The translations under genes were made by a program, and so were the position numbers. Below the pieces are notes generated by a model. That model was not told where the DNA came from. It saw only the letters and a program-made list of their open reading frames with translations, and searched no databases. Positions 32,453 through 41,300 of a DNA stretch of 64,000 nt are shown piece after piece (within the stretch, counting starts at the first letter, position 1; each line of letters starts with the position of its first letter). The stretch comes from Caenorhabditis remanei (Eukaryota > Nematoda > Chromadorea > Rhabditida > Rhabditidae). The DNA lies in assembly GCF_010183535.1 (NCBI RefSeq), contig NC_071329.1, positions 2,356,001 to 2,420,000 on the forward strand, read 5' to 3'.

Positions 32453-32915
32453 GTTTACCTCAAACTTGGGTAATTAAAGGAGGACTGAAGTCATATTTTT
32501 TTATTTCAGATTCTGATACTTCAAAAAATTCTGAACAACTTTCATCATTGGAGCATATGCTAAAAATCGCTCTAAACATCCTAAATTCACGTTTTCCCGG
32601 CTCAAAAGGAGCCTAGATGGAAGAGTTTTCCCATGCGAATTTTTGCCCCCGTGTAGTCCTCTCGGACAAAATTATTTCTTTTTATTTCTCGATTTTTTGT
32701 TTTCTTGATTTTTTTCAACAAAATTTCGTGTTTTATTCAATTTATATCGTAAAAAAATAAGAAAAAACAAGAAAATTTGTTTAAAAAAGCAAGAAAATGA
32801 GAAATCGAGAGATAAAAAGAAATAATTTTGTCCGAGAGGACTACACGGGGGCAAAAATTCGCTTGGGAAAACTCTTCCACCTAGGCTCCTTTTGAGCTCA
32901 GTCCTCCTTTAAACC
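32453..32915 (-). ncRNA. SL1 spliced-leader gene fragment, interrupted
   Basis: On the minus strand GGTTTAA (32915-32909) and TTAATTACCCAAGTTTGAG (32477-32459) together give the 22-nt SL1 leader, with TTAA present twice around an inserted element. The leader is followed by the splice donor GTAAAC (32458-32453), exactly as in the SL1 RNA gene, and then the sequence switches to NeSL. The rest of the SL1 RNA (stem loops and Sm site) is not adjacent. This is a non-functional target-site relic. Confidence 0.85.
32478..32908. mobile_element. Foldback element with TTAA duplication inside the SL1 leader
   Basis: The ends are AGGAGGACTGA and TCAGTCCTCCT, flanked on both sides by TTAA, a piggyBac-like target. 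Long arms include GCTAAAAATCGCTC, GGCTCAAAAGGAGC, TAGTCCTCTCGGACAAAATT and complements. Partial relatives are at 18062 and 22919. There is no ORF of note. Confidence 0.9.
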
Positions 32916-33162
32916 TTTTTATTGAAAGAATAAAAAATAATAAATATAGGGTAAAAATATAATAAAATGAAAAATGAACCTCCTTTTTATATTGTGGAAG
33001 ATGGCGGGGGCGATGTGGGAAGGGGGGGGGGGGGGGGGGGGGGAAGAATTTAATTAAATCTCAAACAGATAGAAAATATGTTTTGATTGATACATTGAAA
33101 ACTGTGGGAGCCGACGAATGGTGATTCATCACACTCCCGGGGGGGGGGACCAACTAAAACAA
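32916..33162. other. AT-rich spacer with poly-G tract
   Basis: This includes AT-rich sequence that would be upstream of the SL1 relic, a run of 22 G at 33022-33043 and a shorter G run near 33139. No gene was seen. Confidence 0.6.
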
Positions 33163-33363
33163 TCAACTGAAGTTAACTGAAACTGACTGATTGATTATTG
33201 TGGTCGTTGTCTGCAGACACTTCTGTGGTGTCTGCCGCTGCTGTTGCAGTAGCAGCGCTGCTTGACTGGTGGGCATCTGTGGTTTGGTGCATTGGGATGA
33301 GGACGGAGGCATCTTGTGCATCTTGAACGCTGGTGCAATCTGTTTCCGGAAAAACTCTTCCAC
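33163..33363 (-). CDS. Orphan 3'-terminal exon of an unrecognised gene
   Basis: An exon-like frame starts at a CTCAATAG acceptor (33364) and reads VEEFFRKQIAPAFKMHKMP, then a Gln/Thr-rich tail with LLLQQQRQ, ending in TGA at 33163. Upstream on the minus strand there is only a dispersed repeat and a foldback element, so no 5' exons are found. It may be a severed gene end. I do not recognise the protein. Confidence 0.35.
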   Translation of the reverse strand: MEEFFRKQIAPAFKMHKMPPSSSQCTKPQMPTSQAALLLQQQRQTPQKCLQTTTTIINQSVSVNFS

Positions 33364-33379
33364 CTATTGAGTCAGAAGA

Positions 33380-33600
33380 ACAAAATTTCCATAGAGCGCG
33401 TTTACATATAGGAAGAAAAAAGACTTACCTCATAACCCGAAAATAAAGAAAGTAGAGTTAGAATTCAATAAAAATCATATACTAGCTAGAGTTTCGACGG
33501 TCCAACCAGAAGGACGTCTTGATGCTCCGTGTTACATTTCTCATCGACTGAATGAAAATTGGCGATCAGAGAGAGAGAGAAGGGCGGTTTCCGCTTTTTC
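33380..33600 (-). repeat. Dispersed repeat, unit 3 (inverted, partial)
   Basis: This is the complement of the units at 17706 and 20461: TAGAGCGCGTTTA, ACTTACCTCA, TTAGAATTCAATAAAAATCA, AACCAGAAGGACGTCTTGAT and CATTTCTCA. The remainder to 33810 shows GAGAGAGAGA runs and nothing else recognisable. Confidence 0.7.
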
Positions 33601-33813
33601 TCTAGAGTCTCTTCAAAAAAAAGTTCGCAAATGTTTGTTGACGGAATGGAAAATAAGAACGGGAGAGAGAGATAGAGAAAGTGTGATTCTTCAGACGCAT
33701 CTGTATGTCAAGAGGCTGACAAACTTTGGTTTCGAACCGTCTTTGAGCATATATTTACGAACAGAGATTCTAATTCTGATAAGACTTGAAAACTTTTGTA
33801 AATAAAGATCATA

Positions 33814-34163
33814 CTTGCAAACCGGGCAGAAACGGGCCGGCGCGTAACTGGCTTCAAACTCAATATTATGCACTGAAAAATATACCAAAATGTAGATCTC
33901 GACGAGAACTGTGCTCGGGACCCACTACGGGCCGGATAACTATTCGTTATTGTGCCGCGGGCCGGGCTAGAATGGCTTTTTGACAATTTTCGCGTTTTTC
34001 GGCACTTTTTCCCCGCCCGTGGCACATTAACGAATAGCCATCCGGCCCGTAGTAGGTCACAGACATAGAACTCGCTGAGATCTACATTTTGGTATATTTT
34101 TCAGATTATAATATTGAGTTTGAAGCGAGTTATGCGCCGGCCCATTTCGGCCCGGTGGACAAG
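33814..34163. mobile_element. GC-rich CTTGCAA foldback element, copy 7
   Basis: A full copy runs from CTTGCAAACCGGGCAG to GGCCCGGTGGACAAG. The centre orientation is as in copy 6. Confidence 0.9.
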
Positions 34164-34237
34164 TATGTGTTTTTGAGACCAATTTATGTGGTGATCAAAA
34201 TAAAATGCAAATAACCGATTCATTGAAAAAAAAACAT

Positions 34238-35160
34238 TTAAGAATCGTCTGAGCACTTCCCACGGAACTTTATCTTTTCCGTTGCATCGTTCACCAATCC
34301 GTGGATAACTTCGTATTGTGCAATCATAAAGTCAACGTCTTCGTTGATTTTCCGATGACTGAGACGATCTTCAAGATATCTCCGATAAATAGTCCGAACC
34401 ATCGGTAAACGTTTATCCATAACCTTGATAGCTGGAGCCACATTTTTCTCGAATAACAAGTCGTTTCTGGGGCCATGAACATAGGTGTCAACCGGTTCCT
34501 TCTGCTCATAATATGCCACCAAAGTCGTGTTGTTCTTATCCTCACTCGGTCTTTTCCATGGAACAATCGGAATGAATCCAAGCACAGATCGTAACTCTTG
34601 TAAGCCAATCACACTATGAACTTCTCTCACCAAGTACCGACACATCCACATTGCATAAAACTTTGTGAGAATACCGCCCGTCATTTCCTCGCATTCAGAA
34701 TCCAACAGACAGGTCTTTGCTAGATTCGAGAGCTCGACGGAGTCACTAATTGGAGTCGCGCCTGCAAAAATGTTATAAACGAATCACGTAGAGTCCAGGA
34801 CAACGTATGCAGACGCGCTCAATTGACAAGCATGGTACATTTTTTGCGTCACGGTGAACTTTCGAACTTCAGTGCATAGCATATCATACTTGCAAACCGG
34901 GCCAGCGCGTAACTCGCTTTAAACTCAATATTATGAGCTGAAAAATATACTAAAATGTAGATCTCAACGAGTTCTATGCCCGTGACCTACTACGGGCCGG
35001 ATGGCTAATCGGTAATGCGCCGCGGGCCGGGCTAGAACGGTTTTTTGGCCATTTTCGCGTTTTTTGGCTCTTTTTCCCGGCCCACGGTATATTGAACCTT
35101 ACCTGCACAAAAATTAAACGCCAGAAGGGCGGCACATGACATAAGTAGTACATTTGACAT
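34238..35160 (-). CDS. Small secreted protein of unknown function (193 aa)
   Basis: There are two exons: 35160-35103 and 34761-34238, 582 bases in frame. Exon 1 encodes a signal peptide, MSNVLLMSCAALLAFNFCA, with likely cleavage just before or at the exon junction. The mature part begins ATPISDSVELSNLAKTCLLD and has four cysteines (TCLLDSEC, MCRYL, GKCSDDS), enough for two disulfides, plus basic and acidic stretches suggesting helices. A TTTTTCAG acceptor ends seven bases before the ATG, fitting trans-splicing. The intron holds half of a GC-rich foldback element. The protein family is not recognised; extracellular location is inferred from the signal peptide. Confidence 0.75.
34889..35088. 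mobile_element. GC-rich CTTGCAA foldback element, copy 8 (half)
   Basis: The left arm and centre only: CTTGCAAACCGGGCC through GGGCCGGATGGCTAAT to CCCGGCCCACGGTATATTG. The right arm is missing. It lies in the intron of the secreted-protein gene, about 13 bases from the donor. Confidence 0.9.
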
Positions 35161-36202
35161 GGATCGACCTGAAAAACTGGAATTAAGATAATAGTTATTA
35201 TTAGTAAGAAATCACCGTTAGAAAACTTTAAAAAATACTCTCTACGAGAAAATATCGGTTGGGCAAACTGACTTATCTCAATTCAACCCCTCTTGTAGAG
35301 TCTATTTGGACAGAGGACATGCGATATTATCTTCATCATATATTATCTCCACGGAGAAATGATATAGGTCACGTCGGATCGTTTCCGTGTCAAATCGGAG
35401 GGAATTCAAATGTTCAAAACTGAAAAATATATATACATCCAGCAGGGGGAAGCACAAATTCAGAGGATGAGTACCAGAGTTTCATGGAAATGAAAATTTC
35501 TGATCCGGTAGTCGGAAGTAGGAAGTCGGAAGTGAAAAAACGTCCGGAAGTCGGAAGTCGGAATTAGATTTTTTCGCAAAGATTCAAAAACTCCTAGAAA
35601 AAGTTCATAAAACTTGCGGAAATCAGTGGAAAATTAGTGTTTAGCTGTAGAAAAGCCTGGTTTCTGTCCTTTCAGACCATTTTCAATGTATTTCTGCGAA
35701 TTGTACTTATCGTAAATTCCGCAGTTAAGGAAGTCGGAAGTAAAAATCCGAAAACGGAAGTCGGAAGTCAAAAGTCGGAGTTTCATGCAACTCTGGTGAT
35801 TTCTGGAACTGAATCTTCACTAGACTTGGAGGTTCCGGATTCCGGAAAAAGAAAAATGTCATTCCGTACAACTACGGTGAGTACCCTTCTTACTATCTGT
35901 CTGTGTACACCCTCCCCTCTTCCTCCCCCCCCATCTATTTACTATACTACGACACTCCGCCATCCCACCTAGCACGCGTTGTTTACCGTAAATCTACACA
36001 CATATGTTTTTTATTGAAATTTGGAGGGAAAGCAGTGGTTTTGAATTGTGAAAGCTGTATTTCGAAATTGTGCACATATTTAATTGCCTAATTAGTTTCT
36101 AAATTAAATACTACCTTTTTTGTAAGTTTATCACTGAATTTTACCGATTTTTCATTGTTTTTTTTCGGATTTTTTCAAATTGTTCAAATTTTTTTCGAAA
36201 AA
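35161..36202. other. Intergenic region with GGAAGTC foldback
   Basis: Between the divergent secreted-protein and membrane-protein genes. The first 300 bases have nothing recognisable. The repeat at 35463-35797 is listed separately. A CT-rich run lies at 35909-35935. The promoter of the plus-strand gene should be in the last few hundred bases, but no site is identifiable. Confidence 0.5.
35463..35797. repeat. Foldback element built on GGAAGTC repeats
   Basis: Repeated GTCGGAAGTAGGAAGTCGGAA near 35513 and again near 35758 enclose non-repetitive sequence. The right end is TTTCATGCAACTCTGG and the left end CCAGAGTTTCATGGAA, an imperfect inverted pair. Related units are at 12604, 57780, 61500 and 62212. 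Confidence 0.75.
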
Positions 36203-38261
36203 ATGTTGCTCCGCCCATTTTCAGACATGCTACTCTTCGATATAATCTTCTTTGTCACCTGGATTCTTCTCCTTCTCGGTTTCTTCATATTAACCAGAGA
36301 AGCTATATATAAATATCTGAAAATTGAGAATTGGGCACTTTTTGGCGCGTTTTTGGGCACTGTGTGAGTTTTTTAATTGGTCAATTAAATTCCCCATAAA
36401 TTTTCAAAAATTTTCCAGAATAATCCTATTCGAAGCGATTCTAATGTTAGAGGAGCACAAGTGGCGGGATGGTATGTTCCTCAAAACGCGTCCAAGGCGC
36501 GCCAGACTCCACAAATTTTTTCCAGACACCCTCACCAATCAATTGATCCGTTGGGCATTCGGAAAATCGGAAAGTTCTCATTGGAAATGGCATGTTAACC
36601 CAATTACAGTACCCTTTAGTCTTTTGGGGAGGATTATTGTATTAGCCGCGTCGGTGGTGGGTGTTTTTTTGAATTTTTTTTAGAGAGAACGCGCCAAAGG
36701 TGCGCCAGATAACCGATTTAAAAAAAAAAGGAGTTTTTATGTGAAAAAATGAGCGAAAACGAGCTAAAATAAGATTTTGAGCCGTGTACTCCTCGTGGAG
36801 AAGAGTAATTTTGAATTTTTGAATTTTTGATGGATTTTTGCGGGATTTTCAAACGTTTTTCTAATAAAAATGAGAGAATATCCGTTTCCAGCAAAAAATG
36901 GAGTTTTTTGGTGAAAAAATGAGTGAAAACGAGCTAAATTGAGATTTTGACTCGTGTACTCCTCGTGGACAAGAGGGATTTTAAAATTTTGAAATTTAAA
37001 ATGATTTTTTCCAAAGTTTTTTGTAAAACATGATGATTTAGCTCTTAAAGTGAACAAAATTGAGAAAAAATGCAAAAACCTGAAAATTCTCCGTGTACTC
37101 CTCGTGGGCAAGAGGAATTTTGAATTTTTGAATTTTTGATGGATTTTTGCGGGATTTTCAAGCTTTTCTTCATTGGTGATAAGAGTAAATAGACGATTTG
37201 CGAAAAAATGGAATTTTTAGGTGAAAAAATGAGTGAAAACAAGCTAAATTGAGATTTTGAGCCGTGTACTCCTCGTGGACAAGATGGTTTTGAGATTTTG
37301 AATATTTGGCCGATTTTTGCGGAGTTTTCAAGCTTTTTTTAGTAAACAAAAAACAGAAATTCGAATTTTTGACCGTTCTTTTTCGCGATTTCAAACGAGA
37401 AAACTGGAAAATATCGAACAATCTTTAAAATTGTCGGTATTTAACAAGAAAAACCAAAAAAATCGATAAAAACTTATAAAAATTTTGAATTTTCAAAATC
37501 CCTCTTGTCCACGAGGAGTACACGGCTCAAAACTTCAATTCAGCCAGTTTTCGTTCATTTTTTTCACTTAAAAACTCCATTTTTTGCTGAAAATCTATCA
37601 ACTCTAGTTATTATCAGAGAAATTCTAGAAAATCCCGCCAAAATCGGTCAAAAATTCAAATTTTCAAAAATCCGAAAATCCTCTTGTCCACGAGAAGTAC
37701 ACGTGTGAAAATCTCAATTTAGCCCGTTTTCACTCATTTTTTCACCAAAAAACTCAATTTTTTGCTGAAATTTGATTAACTCTCATCTATCATGGAGAAA
37801 AGCTAAAAAATCCATCAAAAATTCAAAATCCCAAAATTCCACTTGTCCACGAGGAGTACACGGCTCAAAATCTCAATTTAGTCCGTTTTCACTCAATTTT
37901 TCACCAAAAAACTCCATTTTTTCTCTAAATTCCATATTTTCAGTTCGGCGAGTCCACCGGCAAACTAATGGGTCGATTCATCGCCGAACTACCCATCGCC
38001 ACTCAATTCCTGATGGTTCCATTCTCATTTCTATGCATTTTTCTCGGCATTTTTTGCCTTTTCGGCTATAAATTCGATATTGGTTACGGTTTTCTGAAAA
38101 TCGAATCGTCAAGGAATCGCTGGAAATCGATATTCACGCGGAAAGAGAAGATTCCGGTGGAAAATTTTCAAAGTTCCCGAAATTGCGTATCGCCCATCGA
38201 TTATTGCGTGCGGAGAGTCAACGAGGGATATCAGAAGGCTATTAGAAGGGGGCGGAGCTAA
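36203..38261 (+). CDS. Predicted four-pass membrane protein (219 aa)
   Basis: Four exons, 36203-36363, 36419-36471, 36526-36653 and 37944-38261, give 660 bases in frame. Hydrophobic segments are DIIFFVTWILLLLGFFIL, ALFGAFLGTVIILFEAILML, FSLLGRIIVLAAS and FLMVPFSFLCIFLGIFCLF. Between them are the hydrophilic loops HKWRDDTLTNQLIRW and FGESTGKLMGRFIAEL. The C-terminus is basic and probably cytosolic. The donor of exon 3 could also be three bases later, adding one Val. The 1.29-kb third intron contains an inverted minisatellite. The family is not recognised with confidence; a small channel or ER membrane protein is possible. An exon upstream of 36203 cannot be excluded. Confidence 0.7.
36760..37930. 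repeat. Inverted minisatellite in intron 3 of the membrane-protein gene
   Basis: The unit holds GAGCCGTGTACTCCTCGTGG, a short TTTTGAATTTTTGA stretch, GGATTTTTGCGGGATTTTC, then GTGAAAAAATGAGTGAAAAC. Direct copies occur near 36778, 36951, 37091 and 37262. Complementary copies (CTTGTCCACGAGGAGTACAC) occur near 37504, 37683 and 37844. The whole is therefore a large foldback centred near 37440. Confidence 0.9.
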
Positions 38262-38374
38262 AAAATCATAATTTTTGAATAAATTTTTTTGAATAACGAC
38301 GAAACAATAGTAGGCGATAACAAATATGAGAAAAAAAAACAGTGAAAAAACAATAAAAATTAACAAAAATCCGT

Positions 38375-41300
38375 TCAAAACTTGATATGTTTCGCCACTT
38401 TTTTAGGCATAAACTTCTTTTTCGATGCGACGTCATCTGATTTGATGTCTCCAGAAGTCTCCGTTGGATCGTAGTCGGCGTCGGCGGATTGTGTCTTCCA
38501 GTCGGATGTGGCACGGGCGGTGAAGTCTGGAAATTTGAACGGTTTTTGGGGGGAACTGGGGCTGAAAATGGCTGCAAATGACTGAAAATCGGCTGAAAAC
38601 CAACTAAAAATCGCTCAAAACACCCCAAAATCACTGGAAAAATAGCCAAAAAAAAATAGCCTCAAAATTGACTTAAAATGTATCAAATTATGTTTTTTTT
38701 TTGGCAATTCTGGTCATTTTCCTATGCAATTCTATCGATTTTGAGTAGAAATATAGCCGAAAAATGACTGAAATCGGTAAAATTTTTGTCGTTTTCGCAA
38801 TGCAATTCTATCGATTTTGAGTGGAAAAATGGTTTAAAAACACCAAAATTATTGAAAAAATGGCTCAAATTGCTTCAAATTCACTGAAAATTATGGGCTT
38901 TAGGCTGGAATCTAGTCGTTTTTCAACAAAATCAATGAGTTTTGAGGGTAAAATTCAGAAAATTAGACTGAAAAATGATTGAGATCTAGTCCAATTGGCT
39001 GAAAATGACAGATTTTCAGACCTGAACACCACGAAAAATTTCGATTTCCAACACGAAACCGGATTTCCAGACACATAGACAGACAAAAGCTAGGCGAAAA
39101 TTTCAGACTTTTAATTGAAAAAATAATTGAAACAAGCTGAAAATGCTTGAAAACCATTTTATGACTGCGAAAATCGCGTTTTTTTAGTCAAAAATTCACT
39201 AAAAATTGCAAAAATTGCATCAGAATACCGCAAAAACTGGTTGAAATCGATCTGGAACAAGGCTAGATGCCAAATTTGAAATTTTCAGACAGTTTTTGAG
39301 ACAAACTGGCTGAAAGTAGTCTGAAATCGCATAAAATCACTGAAAAAATGACCGTTTTCCGATTGTTTTCAGCCAAATTTTCAAATTTTTTGATTTAACA
39401 CAAAAATCTTAAATTTTCAGCCAAAACCTCACCAAAACTCGTTTTAGAGCGTATTTTTTTGAGGGAAAATGCAACAAAATAATGATTTTCACTCAAAATC
39501 CAAGAAACTAAGCGGAATTTTAACAAAATCACTTGAATTTTCAGCCATTTTCAGTCATTTTCAGCTAGTTTCCAAACTTTTAAAGAAAATTTGGATAATT
39601 TTTCTTACTAGTTAGATTTCTGCTCATGTTTCATGAGTTTTTCACTAAAAATTGCATTAAAACTGGCTGAAAACGGTCTGGAACAAGGCCACATGCCAAA
39701 TTTATCATTTTCAGCCAGTTTTAGGTCGTTTTTTCCGCAATTTTGTCTGAAAACTCTCTCTGAAGTCCCTTACGTTTCTTTTGATTGAACGCTCCACCCG
39801 CTTTCTGTGCCGCCAACTCGGGACAATCTCGTTTCAAATGACCGACAGCTCCACATACATTACACGCTCCACCGTCCGGATAGACGCCGTTTGCATTCTG
39901 ATGACAGTCACGAGAGATGTGACCAACTTGTTTACAGACAAAACATGTCGCGTAGGGGAATCCTGGAAAAATATGGGGATTTTAGAGCGGAAAATGAAAA
40001 TTTTTGACTGGAAATCGTCATTTATTGACTGAAAATCGTCAGTTTTTGGCTGAAAATCAATATTTTTGAATGAAAATCATCAGTTTTTACTGAGAATCCG
40101 TCATTTATTGACTGAAAGTGAAGATTTTGGTCTGAAAATCGTCATTTTTTGGCTGAAAATCGTCATTTTCTTGCGGAAAATCGACATTTTTTCGACTGAA
40201 AATGAAAATTTTTGACTGGAAATCGTCATTTTTTGACTGAAAAGTTGTCAAATTTGAACGGAAAATGAAGATTTTGGTCTGAAATTCGTCGTTTTTCGAC
40301 TGAAAATCCGTCATTTTTGAATGAAAATCATCAGTTTTTACTGAAAATCCGTCATTTTTTGACTGAAAATAGAGTTTTTAGTGCTTCTTTGAGCCGAAAT
40401 ATGCGTTTTCAACCAAATTTACCTGGAAACCCTTGATTTTCAACTCGAAATAACCGATTTTTGCTCAAAAACCCCCGATTTTCAGCCAAAATAAACTTTT
40501 TTCAAGCTAAAACCCATACCTTTAACACCCTTCTTCTTACACTCATGAATTGAGTGTTCCATTGATCCACACTTAAAACAGACACCGTCCGATTGGGAAC
40601 TGTTTCGTTTCGGACAATCAGCCAGTCGGTGGCCAGGTTCACGACAGTGGAAACACGCGGCGCCTCTGGAAAAATTAGAAAATATGAAAAAACCAGACTT
40701 GCAAAATATCGGCCCGGCCCGGCTCGGCCCGTCAGCCCGGAGTCAAAAAATGAGCACAACTTTTTCACAAAATTTTTCGAAATTTTTTGAAATTTTCGTC
40801 AAAAATAGTCAAAAATCCTATGTAAACTTGAGTTTTATCGATATGTAAAAACATAGTCGAAAATTCGACTTTTTTGCGAAAAAATCAAAAAATTTTCAAA
40901 AAAATTCAAATTTTCAAATTTTTGTACTGTGACCCGGGCCGGGCCGGTGAAAATTCTCAAATCGGCCCGGCCCGGTCCGGCCCGGCCCGGCCCGTTGCAA
41001 GTATGGAAAAAACCGGGTTTAAAATTTATAGAATCGACATTCAGGGCATCCGGATACTCGGATCATACATTTATCGAAAGTTCCGAAATTGAAAGCGAAA
41101 ATTTAAAATTACGGTTAAAATATAGATTTCGAGCTAGAAAATGAAAATTCGGGCATAGCTTCCGCCTACGCATGACTAAATGCGCTCTATTGATAAGCCA
41201 GTGAAAATATTTCACTGGATTATCATTACAGCGCATTTGCCACAAGTTTGAATTAATGTAAAGAATGTAATCATGTCTTTGGGGTTTCAGAAGTTAAGAT

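Noticed and set aside
32478..32908. Considered as part of the NeSL 5' region
   Set aside because: Inverted ends and flanking TTAA copies that rebuild the SL1 leader show it is a separate insertion.
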